From contig CM022303.1 in assembly GCA_011799875.1 (NCBI GenBank), positions 547,539,368 through 547,603,367 on the forward strand: a DNA stretch of 64,000 nucleotides. Reading direction: 5' to 3'. The translations under genes and the position numbers were made by a program. Below the pieces are notes generated by a model, which ran no database searches, was not told the DNA's origin, and worked only from the letters and a program-made list of their open reading frames with translations. This document shows, piece by piece, positions 32,901 to 44,992 of this stretch. Origin of the DNA: Thinopyrum elongatum. Its lineage: Eukaryota > Streptophyta > Magnoliopsida > Poales > Poaceae. The first letter of the stretch is position 1. Each line of letters begins with the position of its first letter.

Positions 32901-33714
32901 TTTTAGCCATCGGGTTAAACTTCACCACACAATTATTTTATTTAATGACATCTTTGTCACATACTTCATCAATTCTTGCTAAAAGAACTGATCCAAAGAA
33001 AACTACATAAAAAATTACCCAGGGCCAGGGCCAGGGGCACATGCCTTTCCCCTCCTTTTTTCCTTTTTCAACTTCCAAATATGTCCAAAAAAAATTCAGA
33101 TTCGAAAAAATATTCTGATTTCACAAAATGTATTGTAAAAAATTCATGAGTTTGAAAAAGGATTTCTTATTTCAAGAAATCGTCATGAATTTGAGCATGT
33201 TCATAAATTTTCAAAAATCTTTTAAATTGAAAAATGTGTTCATGAATTGTATAAAATGATTCTCGGATTTTACAAAATGTTTGAATTTTAAAAAGAATGC
33301 ATCGTCAGAACTAACGACATGACCATGTGGACATGTTGGCTGTGTCTTCTTGGGCTGGTGGTGCTTCGGGTACAACACCAATTTTGATATTGCGGCTACT
33401 GAAGACGAACATCACTTCTTCATGCCATCGAACCTGATGACGCCTGGAACTCCAGCCATAGCAACTTCGGCACATGAAAAGGATTAAAGATTCCCTTATT
33501 GAGTGGATTGTGTTTCCTTCGTCTTTCTAAAATTTCTTGTAATGCTGATGTTTGATTAATACAGAACCATGATTCATTCATAAAAGAAAATTCATGTGTT
33601 TTGGCGGCACTCTCAAGGGGATCAACACAATTACAATTTTTCTTTCTGCACGAAAGTAAGTTCGGTGACACAAGACATCACATCACGCTGTCAATACTTA
33701 TAGCGCACCGCTAG
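32813..33714. other. AT-rich non-coding region with degenerate TTCATGAATTT repeats
   Basis: 33060-33310 holds many degenerate AAAAA/TTCATGAATTT words. 33330-33690 is unique-looking sequence. The only ORF (33420-33671, minus) has no domain. Nothing was assigned. Confidence 0.4.
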
Positions 33715-35952
33715 GCATCAGACTATAGATAGATTGCTTCTGTCAGACTAGTCCTAGGCCATCGGATCAAGAGCAGGGAGTCATCCGATTTACCAGGCAG
33801 GCCCACGCTAGATTTGCTGGTTTTGCTTCCTTAATTGACGGGCTGTGCTTTGTTGTAACTGCTCCCACATACCACGCCAGGTGCTCAGTTATCTCTCGTG
33901 GGACATTATTTCCCTTTGATTTATAACACCTAAGAAATAAATTCAGCTTCCAACATATCCCTCTTGTTTTACTGTCTTTTTTTGCGTCCAACATACTACA
34001 ATTGTGCTTCCGCCGAATTTTGTTTGCTTCCAAGCATTACAAATGTTTTTCTCCAGAATTTGTTTTTTTTTCAGCTATTACAAATGTGCTTCCGCTGAAA
34101 AGAAAATTTGCTTCCACCGAGATTTAGATTGATTTCTTTCTAACAAAAAATTGCATCCAGTGTAACGCTACAATTGTATACAATGATGCAAAAATTATGT
34201 TCCCATTCACTGGAATACGACATAACATATATTTGTTTCCGGCCAACATTCAATGCTAGTTTTCCATTCGATTACACATGTTTCCAATAAATAGAAATTA
34301 CAATTCATAGTGTGCCTAAACATGTTATAGCAACATCATCTCCCTCAACTTCAATTTGGTTGTCGTCACCCTCTTCCCCATTGTAGGCTCCGATGATGGC
34401 CGGAGGGCGCATCCGTCACCTCCGCCTTAGTTGTCGCATACGCCAAAAATAGCCCCACTAGGAATAGAACGAGCAATCCATTATCTACACCGGCAAAAAA
34501 AAAACAAGTTGCATACATAAGCTCACCAAAGCAGTAACCAAATCACCTTAAAAGGGCTTGAAGCAAAACACAATTTCATTTGAAACAATGACAAGTTTGG
34601 TTCGAACATGGAAGCATAGAAGCAAAGGTATGTTTGGTGAATTACTATGGAAAAGATGGGTATGGCTAAAACATAAAAACTGGCATTTAGAAGCGATAAT
34701 AAAGTAGTATGGAAGGCATATGAACTGAACCCATTGTTAGTCCTTGTGAGATGAAGGCACAAAAGCATTTTTCTAGAGAACTGTAGCAAAATGAGTACAA
34801 TGTAGAAGCACAAAGGTATGAAGCTGGAAACGAATGCAAATGGTGCATTATTAGTGTTGCGCGGAAGCACATAATTCTCGGAAATGATACAAAAAAAAAT
34901 TCCACCCACTGTAGATGCATATATTTGGAAGCTCCCATCTAACAGCAAGTGGCTTGAATATTTGAACGGAAAGCATACTAACAGACAAGCCTTTTAACAA
35001 TAATTCTAACAAACAACCCTCGAAGCATATATTTGGTATAGTCATGCTCCCATTTTTTCAGATGTATGAAGCTGGAAAATAATGCAAATGGTGCATTATT
35101 AGCATTGGGTGGAAGCATGCGTACTGTCGTCGACTCTGAAAAACGAGACTATGAACGAGTAATCCATGTTTTTATGGCATTTGAAAGCAAAATATATAGG
35201 ATCCCGAAGCATCTATATAGCAATTTATTTTTTTGCGGGTGATCTATATAGCAATTGCGATGGTACAGAACTAAGAAGCACAAAGATAGTAGTTGGGGAC
35301 AGATCTAAACATGAATAGAAGCATGAAAAATTGAAATCATGCCAAAATTTGTAGATGACATAGTGAACCATTACACATTAGTTATAATATAGATACACTC
35401 AGCAAAATCCATCGAAGCAAGCATTGTGTCCAATGTAACCCAAATCAAATCGAGTGATTAAAAAGGAATCAAACATGAGATGAATCAAACCCTAGTTCGT
35501 GCGAGTACATACCAGGGGACCACATCGGGGATGTGCGTGGAGCTTCTTTGCCATCCCAAAATGGCACACCGGTGCAGCAGGAGGGATGGAGACGGAGCAG
35601 GATCTGGCGGGGGCTCGGGGCGGAGATGGGGATTACGCGGTCGGGCGGAGTAGACGGGGGCGGGACGCGGCACCAGCGGCGTGGAGCAGCTGTAGGCATG
35701 GCGGAGTTGTGGTGTGGAGCAGGTTCATGGCAGAGGTAGCCGTCGCGGTGAGCGTGCTCGTCGGGGATGGAGTCGCCCGTGGGGTGCGAGACCGGGTGGG
35801 TGGGTGGGCCGGTCAAGGAGGAGAGATTTACTTGGAAAGAATAAATTCTAGCGCTTAATTGTGGGATCAGATAGAAATATACGCTGTCGGATTAAATAAG
35901 AATCAATAGAGGAGCACCCGTCTGATGGAAGTCCTCTATCAGACTACTGATA
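33715..35952. mobile_element. Candidate inverted-repeat element rich in GCTTCC / GGAAGC words
   Basis: The left half (33820-34130) repeats GCTTCC (TTTGCTTCC, GTGCTTCCGCCGAA) and the right half (34560-35440) repeats its complement GAAGC more than a dozen times. Weak inverted ends are CATCAGACTATAGATAG and GTCAGAC on the left against CTATCAGACTACTGATAC on the right. A GC-rich block at 35500-35830 sits near the right end. This resembles a large, old foldback or Mutator-like element. No transposase and no clear target duplication were found. Confidence 0.4.
35469..35840 (-). other. GC-rich gene-like exon inside the GCTTCC element (hypothetical)
   Basis: Minus-strand frame of 115 residues starting at 35816 (MTGPPTHPVSH), proline/arginine-rich, followed by sequence that could be a splice donor (GGTATGTACTCG near 35511). 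No homologue was recognised. It may be a captured first exon or simply GC-rich sequence. Confidence 0.2.
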
Positions 35953-35995
35953 CAAAGTGTTTCCCATACTTATACACAAGTAATATAAACTAATT

Positions 35996-36160
35996 ACTCC
36001 TTCGATCCATATTAATTGTCGCTGCTTTAGAGCAATTCCAACCGATCCCCTATAATCGGTTAGAGGATAAATTTTGTTTTCCTCCTCTAACCGACACCCA
36101 ACCGATCCCTTATAATGTTTACTGGAAGAAAAATTATCCTCCTCGGCCCCTCCAAGGAGT
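35996..36160. mobile_element. Fragments of a Stowaway-like MITE interrupted by a Tourist-like MITE
   Basis: TACTCCTTCGATCCATATTA at about 35996 is a Stowaway-type end that stops after GTCGCTGC. At 36028 TTAGAGCAATTCCAACCGAT begins a Tourist-like end, and CCAACCGATCCCTTATAAT repeats near 36109. Right-hand ends were not found. Confidence 0.45.
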
Positions 36161-36860
36161 AAAAATATTCACTCCCAGCCGGCTGGAGTAAAAAAGTTCC
36201 TGCACTTGAAGATGCTCTCGCACCTCCCTTTCCGTCTGCGCCACCCCGGCCCATCCCCGGACTGCCACCGCTGCACCCCACCGTGGCGAGCACGGCTTCG
36301 AGCTCCGGCAGCTCCCAGTGTCGTACGTTGCCGTCGACCAAACGCGGTGGCGCACACATTTGCTTGAAGCTCCTTGCCCCTGCGCGCCGCCAAATCATGG
36401 GCCTTGATCCGTTCCTTCTCCGCTTGGTGGAAGCACGCAAAGTCGGCGAGGGGCACCCCAACGGTGTCTGCCACGAGGAGCTTGACACCGGCGTTGGAGC
36501 TGGCGACCTTGGGGACGTTGCTGTCCGGATCAGGGACGATGCGGTCGGCGAAGGGGAAGAAGAGGGAGAGGCATGCATGCTGCCTCCACTGCCGTCACCT
36601 AGCCTCCCGCCTCCTCTTTGTACTCCTCAAGTCATGCTCGCGCACCGCCGCAAGTCTGGGCTGGGGTGTTGTGGCACGGAGCTGATGGAGATGGGGGCGT
36701 TCTGCACCAGCCTGCTACTGCAGTGCAAGTCATCGACGCAGTACATGTTCTTCGATTCGACGGTGCGGTCGGTGGCGCGTCGCTGGCGTGGTGACCATTA
36801 TCACCCCTCGTTGCAGAGGCACATAACAAGGCTAATTTTTTTAAATAATACATTTTTTCA
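36087..36860 (-). pseudogene. GC-rich coding-like fragment, unknown gene, broken frame
   Basis: On the minus strand several overlapping frames each carry plausible protein. The most convincing is 36474-36169 (MADTVGVPLADFACFHQAEK, then a Lys/Arg/Glu-rich helix AHDLAARRGKELQA). The frame changes at least twice, around 36160 and 36480. It reads like the first exon of a plant gene or transposon passenger. The family was not identified. Beside it lie MITE fragments (left) and a CGATTCAGTCGAG-rich stretch (right). Confidence 0.3.
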
Positions 36861-37652
36861 TTAATTCAAGAAATAATACCCGATTTTGAAATTTTTCAAA
36901 AATACTACAGCGTCGGGTTCACTGAAGCCGATTCGATTCAGTCGAGTTAGGTGAAGCCGCTAGGATCTAGTCGGCTTTGCCTAGGCCAATTAGGGCCCAC
37001 TCGACCACACGACGGCCGATAAGTGGTTGAGCCACGTCACGGGCAGCCAGTCGGGCTGGCGAGGCCTGCAGTCGGCCATGTCGAAGCCGACTAGTGGCCA
37101 GTAAGGCTCGGCCGCTCCTTCTTCCTCCTCTCTTCTTATTCCTCGCTCCTTATTTGCTTCTCTCACCTACACGAAAATGTTCGATTTAATACCCGAATTT
37201 GGGCCTATTTCTTGCCCATTTTTCACCATAGTTGCATTCTAGAGGGATGGGGGAGGCAAGGGAAACCTCGATCTCGTGATGGGATAGCTCGTGGTGGTTG
37301 TGGTGGTGGTGGTGGATGTGGTTGTGGTGCTGCTCTTGGTGGTGGAGTGCGTGGTGGTCGTGGTGCTGCTGCTGCTCCGGTGACTGAAGGCCGCCGAACG
37401 GAGTTGCTTCGCACACTTCAAGGGTAAGATTTAACTGACATTTTGTCTGCCATATTATGCATATGTGTGCGAATATTCGATTATAATTTGTCTGGTAGTA
37501 TTCGGTAATATACTTAGATGTGAAATGTTAAGGAATGCGATTATTTAGTTGGTCCGGTAATATTCGGTAATATATTTAGATGCCAAATATTTAGGTGTGC
37601 CACTATTTTTAGTTGATTCGGTAGTATTCTTTATTTATGTAGGTTGAATACT
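36861..37652 (+). pseudogene. Gly/Arg-rich N-terminal exon plus intron, cut by CACTA insertion
   Basis: 36900-37110 carries repeated AGCCGA/TCGGCTT words of unknown origin. From about 37248 a Gly/Arg-rich frame (GRQGKPRSRDGIARGG, then AAAAPVTEGRRTELLRTLQ) ends at CACTTCAAGG followed by GTAAGA. An intron-like AT-rich stretch with repeated TTCGGTAATAT runs to TTTATGTAG at 37641. The next exon would start GTTGAATA but is broken at 37653 by the CACTA end. RG-rich starts of this kind occur in several plant transposon and phosphatase-like gene families; none can be chosen. Confidence 0.35.
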
Positions 37653-38648
37653 CACTGGTACAGCGAGGTGCTATACAAACGGTTTTTAACCCCTTTTCGC
37701 GACGCCGTTCTGAACTGTCGCCTAGTGAGTGACTGCGATTGGGGGGGTCCTTCCCACACGCCCCAGAAACCGTCAGGGATATGCCCTCCTGGCACACACG
37801 CTCGGCAAAATGAGGTCGTGTGCGACCGACGAGCGATCAAATACGGTTATACGTACAGTTGTGCTAAAAAAATACAATTATACAGACGAAATCGTTTCCG
37901 GTCGAAGTACATATCACACAGTCAGTCCCCGCTAAACGTTTCCGTTCGTATGTATATTCCACACAGTCAATTCAAGAAATATGTTTCCGTTAGTATGTAC
38001 ATTCCACACAGTTAATCCAATAAGTACGTTTCTGTTCATATATACATCCCACACAGTCGCTCCAAGGAAAACGTTTCCATTCGCAGGTACATACACATAA
38101 TTTTCTCCATTAAATCGTTTGTGATAGCGTTGTCATTACACACGATATTAACAATTTTATCGTTTGCTTTATTGAATGCATCACACACGGTGCATAGAAA
38201 AAACCGTGTGGCAAAAGTTGTTCATCACACACATTTTTTATGTGGTAAACGTTTGCGCAAGGTGGCCTAACGCAAACAGTTTTCAAGAGGATGTCGTGTG
38301 TGATTGTTCATTGATCCAACACTGTTTATTCGTAAAAATATGTGCGTTGGCTGAGGTCATCGCCCACGGTGTTTTCTCAACAACGTTTGCAATAGAAAAA
38401 CCCAATTAGCAGGCTAATTGGTCATTAGCAGGATAATTGCCCTATTATTAATAATCCATTTATTAATCTAATTGACATTTCATATTAAGCACACAATATA
38501 TTTCATTTTCATATTAAGGAAGCATGATTTCATAATTGAAATACATCAGAGTACAACATCATATAGATTCAGCACTCACCTACCCCATTACACAACTGCA
38601 CCAGCACCAAGTTTCACATGCAACATCTAGAACCTTTCGAAATTAGCA

Positions 38649-39168
38649 TCATAGATGGTACATAGACAGATGCATCTCATCTGGAAAACTGCTGAAGTGG
38701 AAGGCGAATATTGAGCCTTCATTGATGTTGAAGGTCTTTGCAACTTTAGGCCAGTGCCTGTGAATGATTGACCGTCCATCCTTCGTACTCTTCAGGAACA
38801 CTTCAATATTGAACTGTGGGTGTTGTATGAAAACCTTCCTCGCCTCCTTACCATAGAGGTGATTTGAGAGGTAATCATCAGTGAACTGCTTTGGAAAGGC
38901 TTGAAAACAAGGATGTGCATAAATATCTTCTCTATATTGGAAATGGGGCAAAGAAATAAAAAAAGGCAAGGTACAATAGTTAGTACCATCTTGTAGTGAA
39001 CTGATGTCTTCTTCATTGTGCAGACAAATATCTTGTTGTTTTTTGTCGCTAATTTCTTTATCCTAACAATATTTCTGAGTTTCTTGACTTGACTGATATT
39101 CATAGACAACTCATTTCCCCATATGCAAAAAGGGTCGAACAGTGGGTCAAAACCTCTGACAGCAGGAC
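38649..39168 (-). pseudogene. B3-domain-like fragment carried by CACTA II
   Basis: Minus-strand exon-like blocks 39168-38987 (GFDPLFDPFCIWGNELS, then a Lys-rich helix) and 38931-38649 are separated by a short GT-AG gap of 55 bp. The second block ends with FLKSTKDGRSIIHRHWPKV, then NINEGSIFAFHFSSFPDEM, which has the G-R-x-W...GS/D-x-x-x-F spacing of a plant B3 DNA-binding domain. The phase between blocks is not consistent, so a frame error or a different splice is needed. A DNA-binding role is inferred only from the weak B3 resemblance. Confidence 0.4.
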
Positions 39169-39359
39169 CTACATATGCAAGACCAAATTGTTAAAAACCT
39201 AAATATTAGAATGGTTCCTGCAATTGCACAATAATGTGCTGTTAGACAAAGAACCATGCATATGCTAACCTCGATTGTAAACCTCAGTGCTTCCCATTGT
39301 TTCCCTGCAACACATATAAGATAGTTAGTCATCAGGTTAAGTGAGGGTTCACATGCTAT

Positions 39360-40440
39360 CAGTAAAATATGTTGATGAAAAATAAGTACATTGCAGATTC
39401 ATCAGATTAATTCAAGCCACATGGAAAACCCATTTATCCAAACCAAGCATGATTAAGAATTAGAAAATATAGCAGTTGTATATGTTTCTCATGTATTAAG
39501 TGCAGCCAAATTTGATTTATTCCTCACATGCACAATAATACAAAATTCTACCCACGATAATTAGACATCGCATTGCAGAATTGAACCAAGCAGTTAACTA
39601 AACACCATAACAAATGAACCAAACATTAACTGAGCACCACATTGCACAATATAACATACTCCTAATAGAAGATCAGACAGTTACCAAACCAAGCATGCTT
39701 AACAACTTGAAAATATAGCAAATGTATTTGTTTCTCATGTATTTAGTATAGCCAAATTCAATTTATTTCTCACATGGTATACAATAACAGAATGCACCCA
39801 CAACAATTGAACATCGCATTGCAGAATTGAATCAAATAGTTAACTAAACACCACAACAAATGAACCAAACGTTAACTCAGCACCACATTGCATAATATAA
39901 CATACTCCTAATAGAAGATCAGACAATTAACCAAACCAAGCATGCTTAACAACTTGGAAATATAGCAATTGTATGTGTTTCTCATGTATTTAGTACAGTC
40001 AAATTCGATTTATTTCTCACATGGTATACAATAACAGAATGCACCCACAACAATTGAACATCGCATTGCAGAATTGAACCAAACAGTTAACTAAACACCA
40101 CAACAAATGAGCCAAACGTTAACTGAGCACCACATTGCACAATGTATAACATACTAGAAGATCAGACAGTTAACCAAACCAAGCATGCTTGGCAACTCGG
40201 AAATATAGCAATTGTATTCGTTTCTCATGTATTTTCTAAAGATAAATTCGATTTATTTCTCACATGGAAGACAATACAAAATTGCAGCCTGAAGAATTGA
40301 ACATCACATTTGCAGAATTGAACCAAACAGTTAACTGAAGACTACAACTAATTAACCAAATAGCTAATAAGTGAGCACCACATTGCACGATATATAGAAC
40401 ATATACACTAGAGCAACAGATTGCATGGTAAAATTAGATA
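39360..40440. repeat. Tandem repeat, about 246-bp unit, 4 copies
   Basis: The landmark AAATATAGCA recurs at about 39465, 39711, 39958 and 40201, spaced 246, 247 and 243. Each unit also has TTTCTCATGTAT, TTGCAGAATTGAA, CCAAACGTTAACT and CACCACATTGCA. The fourth copy is more diverged. The array is AT-rich and non-coding, inside CACTA II. Confidence 0.8.
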
Positions 40441-40520
40441 GCACAATTCACTAGAATTTATTAAGGAAAGGCAAGAGCAGCACACGCAACGGGTAAACCG
40501 AGCATGGTTAACCGGCGTAG

Positions 40521-41004
40521 CTAGCAAATGGCAAGGTGCTCCACCAAGATCTGGGGGTCGGCACGAATGGCAGCCATCGCGACCTCATCCGCGCGTGCGG
40601 CTGCGATTTGCTTCTCCGCTGCTAAATGCTCCTTGAGCTCCTGCCTATACTGCATGCACCATGGCTTAGTGCGGTGCTTATTTGGTGGAGGGGTCGGTGA
40701 TTTGGGTGGAAGGTGTCGCGCCGGCGGTCGGGGCATGTGGGATGTGGAAGGAGGAGGAGGATGGGGGTCGGGTGTGGATTACCTGCCTGGATAGACGAGG
40801 CCGAGCAGCGTGAAGGAGGGTCACCGGTGAGGAGGCGATGCTGCAAGCAAGGAGTGAAGGTTTCAACTTGGAAAGGAAGGCGGAAACAGGGGAAATGTGG
40901 CTTTTGGTAAGGAGAAGGGGGCGGGGAGGTAGATATTTCCGCGGAAGCCGAAAATTTTGAATCGGTGCAGCGAAAAAACTGGCGCGCAAAGTGCCATCAG
41001 ACAC
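40521..41004 (-). pseudogene. Coding-like passenger in CACTA II, helix-rich C-terminus (unknown)
   Basis: The minus-strand frame ending at 40521 has PPPNKHRTKPWCMQYRQEL then an Ala/Glu helix (LAAEKQIAAARADEVAMAAI). Upstream GC-rich frames (41004-40678) provide only a Ser/Pro-rich sequence. It could be the last part of one exon. No known family. Confidence 0.3.
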
Positions 41005-41287
41005 GGTCCCTTATTCAGAACTGTGTACGATATGTGAACATTACAAACGATTCAGATAGCTTAACCCGTGTGTGATGAGTTTGAACGTCAAAAATTTTGG
41101 TTTGAATTTCCCTGGTTACAGTGGTCATCCATGTCATTGCATAATTTGGGTACACAAAGGAGACTACAACACACCCACACTTTTCTTAATCAAGCAAGTT
41201 CAGCAATTAAATAGAGCTAGCTGACCTAAATATTACTCTAATAAATTAAAGACCGGTGCTCTTAATTAAACAAAACAAAGAGTACTA

Positions 41288-41902
41288 CTACGGTTGGTGC
41301 TCGTCGATCTCCACCGCCTCCTCCATGTCCAGCTCGCGCTCGACGGTCTCCTGGGGAAGGGGCTCCATGGCATCCATCGCACCATACTTGGCAAGCATCT
41401 CACCATCCACATCCGCCATCTCTTTGGAAAAGGCCTCCACAAGCTGGGCGTGGGCGGCCGCGATCTGGGCTTGGACGGGCTCCATCGTGGCAAGGTATGC
41501 GGCAGAGGAACGGACGGCTGCTCGAACGCTCTCGGCGATTGCCAACTCTTTGGTCGTGGGTTGCCGACCGTTGTCGGAGAAGCTTCATTCGATTTGTGCG
41601 GTGACCGCCATGAGCTGGGCGTGGGCGGTCTTGACATGGTCGTGGGCGGCTTCCATCAGGGTTAAGGCCGCCGCTGCGGAACGGACATCTGTTGTGCCGC
41701 TCTCGCTAGTTGCTATTCCTGAGGCAGATGTTGCTGCAGCCATCTGAGAAGCAACAGCGGCCGTTTGGGCTGCATTGGCCACCCGGTCGCAGATTGCGGC
41801 CGCGCTCATGCACCTTGTTAGCACGTGCACGGCAGCTGCGGCCGCGCTCTCGCCGGAGTGGGCCGCCGAAGTTGCCCTCACGACGCGGGTCCATGTCCCC
41901 AT
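41288..41902 (-). pseudogene. Alanine-rich helical ORF in CACTA II, one in-frame stop
   Basis: One frame from 41902 to 41288, about 205 residues, broken only by TGA at about 41585-41587. It is strongly Ala-rich with heptad-like spacing (AAAALTLMEAAHDHVKTAHA, EPVQAQIAAAHAQLVEAF) and ends acidic (LPQETVERELDMEEAVEIDE). A similar Ala/Glu-rich C-terminal frame occurs at 46556-46744 and 54523-54711. It is a probable transposon accessory protein. The function is unknown. Confidence 0.4.
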
Positions 41903-42189
41903 CTTTCACCGGCGACGATTAAACAGTGAAATGATATTTGGGGAGCGAGCTAGTGTGCTTGACACGCCGGCTGTGGACTGTAGCCGACGCACCTTCTCGC
42001 ATAAGCCATAGGCGTACTATACTCCGACGGTGCTCCAAGATATTTTGTACTGCATCTCACACGGTTGGTGATAATAAACTGTGTGCGATCTACTTGATTT
42101 TTCATCTTGATTTGAATTACATAATGGGGTCACAGCGGCAATGGAGGGTGTTTGAATTGCTAGAACTTTTATCTGCAGTGAACATGCAA

Positions 42190-44600
42190 CTATATGTGTG
42201 TCGTAAAAAAATTGGAATTATTCAGGGTTCGTTTGGACATGTTATACATTAAATTGGTTTTCTAGCCATTTTAGGTGCATAATTCAAAATTAAACTACAT
42301 GCACATGCTCCGATGCACCAACATGGGTTGTAAAATCATATATGTGCCCATGGGTTTATGCTTATGTCCCATGCAAGAAATGGGGATGAATTTCGAACAC
42401 CACAACACCGTGGCTCTCGGGCAAACGTTGAGGTACTTGCTTTTGTAATTCTAGTAAATCCAAAACCTGTCTGAAATTCATGAACCTTGGCATGCTATCA
42501 TGGAATGGCATCAACATGCTGGGGTAAAAAATATTGTCCCATTTGGGGCAGGTTATGGTATAAGCTTCTCACAAACAAGAGCTTCTCACAAGAAGCCTCA
42601 TGGTTCCGTTAGGGAAACGTGTCACCTTTGTGGACAAAATGATATTCTTCGCCTCTTCTTGCTTTCAATTTTTTCCTGGTGTCAACATAGAACAACAGGA
42701 GTGTCGTGTTAAATTTTGGAATTTTTCGGGGATCGTTTGGACATTTTTATACGTTAACTGAGTTTTCTAGGCATTTATGTGCATAACTCAAAATTGAACT
42801 ACATGCACATGCTCCAGTCCATAAAAATGGGTTGCAAAATCAAATGTGTGTCCTTGGTTGCAAGCTTAGGTCACATGCAAGAAATAAGAATGAATGTCAA
42901 ACACCTTGACACTGTCGTTCGGCCGCTAACATTGAGATACATGGTTTTAAAATTCTACTAAATCGAAAACTCGTCTGAAATTCATGAAACTTGACATGAT
43001 ATCATGGAACGGCATCGACATGCCGTGGTAAAAATATTGTCCCATTTGAGGCAGGTTTGGGTATAAGCTTCTCGCAAACCAGAGCTTCTCTCACAACAAG
43101 CCTGATGGTTTCTGTAGGGAACGTGCCACCTTGGGGGACGAAACGATATCTGTTGCCTCTTCTTACTTTCAAAAATTTTCTCGTGTCAACATAGAACAAC
43201 AGGAGTGTTGTGTCAATTTTTGGGATTTTTCGGGGTTCGCTTGGACATTTTTATACATTAACTGAGTTTTCTATGCATTTATGTGCATAATTCAAATTTG
43301 AACTACATGCACAGGCTCCAGTGCATATAAATGGGTTCAAAATTGAAATGTGTGTCCTTGGTTGCATGCTTAAGTCCCATGCAAGAAATGAGAATGAGTG
43401 TCAAACACCTTGCCACCGTCGCTCGGCCGCTAACATTGAGATACATGGTTTTTAAATTCTAGTAAATCGAAAACGCGTCTGAAATTTATGAAACTTGACA
43501 TGCTAGCATGGAACGGCATCAACATGCCGTGGTAAAAATATTGTCCCATTTGGGGCAGGTTGGGGTATAAGCTTCTCACAAACCAGAGCTTCTCACAACA
43601 AGCCTCGTGGTTACGGTAGGGAACGTTTCACCTTTCTGGACGAAATGATATCCGTTGCCTCTTCTTGATTTCAATTTTTTTCTAGTGTCAACATAGAACA
43701 ACATGAGTGTTGTGTTAATTTTTGGAAATTTTCGGGGTTCGTTTGGATATTTTTATACATTAACTGAGTTTTCTATGCATTTATGTGCATAATTCAAATT
43801 TTGAACTATAGGCACATGCTCCAGTGCATGTAAATTATTTGAAAAATCAAATTTGTGTCCTTGGTTGCATGCTTAGGTCACATGCAAGAAATGGGAATGA
43901 ATGTCAAACACCTTGCCACCGTCGCTCGGCCGCAAACATTGAGATACATGGTTTTTAAATTCTACTAAATCCAAAACTCGTCTGAAGTTCATGAAACTTG
44001 ACATGCTATAATGGAGCGGCATCAACATGCTGTGGTAAAAAATTTGTCCCATTTGGGGTAGGTTTGGGTATAAGGTTCTCGCAAACCAGAGCTTCTCACA
44101 ACAAGCCTGATAGTTTCGGTAGGGAACGTGCCACCTTTGGGGATGAAACGATATCCGTTGCCTTTTCTTGCTTTCAAATTTTTTCTAGTGTCAACATAGA
44201 ACGACAGGAGTGTTGTGTCAATTTTTGGGATTTTTCGGGGTTCGCTTGGACATTTTTATACATTAACTGGGTTTTTTAGGCATTTTATGTGCATAATTCA
44301 AATTTGAACTACATGCACATGCTCCAGTGCAGAAAAATAGGTTGTCATATGAAATGTGTGTCCTTGGATGCATGCTTAGGTCCCATGCAAGAAATGGGAA
44401 TGAATTTCAAACACCAGGGCACTGTTGATTGCCGGCAAAATGTTGAGATACTTTATTTTTAAATTCTAGTAAATTCAAAAATCGTCTGAAATTCATGAAA
44501 CTTGGCATGCTATCATGGAATGGCACCTGACATGCTGTGGTATTTTTCGTGCCCATTTTAAGAGAAGGCGCACTCGAATAACAGCCAACAAAGGCATTTT
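42190..44600. repeat. Tandem array of about 504-bp units, copy A (about 5 units)
   Basis: CATGCAAGAAAT recurs near 42370, 42874, 43378, 43881 and 44384, giving a 503-504 bp period. Each unit contains TTTATACATTAACTGAG, ATGCACATGCTCCAGTGCA, GTCCCATTTGGGGCAGGTT and TGTCAACATAGAACAACA. Outer units are more diverged than inner ones. Non-coding; the ORFs within it recur with the period. Confidence 0.9.
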
Positions 44601-44992
44601 GAAAAAATAGCTGCCACTTTAACATCTCAAACATTTGTATAATTTAAATCATGTGTTCTGTTAACCATTCACGTGACGCCACATGTCTGGCTTTTAAATG
44701 CTATAGGAGGTGCCGTGCCGACAGCTGCTTGACTAAACGGGAGGCGTGCGAGCGCAGTCCGGTGCGTAGGCTGACCGAGAGGCGTGCAAGCTGTCCTCCA
44801 ATGCACAGGCTCACCGGGAAGCGTGTGAGCTGTACGCTGCGCATGCTTACTGGGAAGCGAGCCCTTTGACTTCCATGGCCGCCCGCCTTGCTCGCATCCT
44901 CTCCATTAATGGCGCCCGAGCTGCTGTTTAATACGGGCGACCTTACTATTCGCCTCCCATTCCCCACCCTCCCGCAGACCTCCACCAACGCC

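Larger units (their letters stand above)
37653..42087. mobile_element. CACTA (DTC) transposon II, left part, passenger-rich
   Basis: Begins CACTGGTACAGCGAGGTGC at 37653, a CACTA-type terminus. Behind it lie subterminal repeats such as TTTCCGTTCGTATGTA and CACACAGTC (37880-38090) and CACACACGGT/AACCGTGTG words (38170-38380, 41000-41030, 42055-42085), in both orientations. No matching right terminus is found before 42087, where the duplicated block begins. No transposase was identified. Coding-like passengers are on the minus strand. Confidence 0.65.

Noticed and set aside
39360..44600. Regularly spaced repeats as a CRISPR array
   Set aside because: Units are 246 or 504 bp with no spacer structure and the DNA is a plant nuclear genome; these are tandem repeats.
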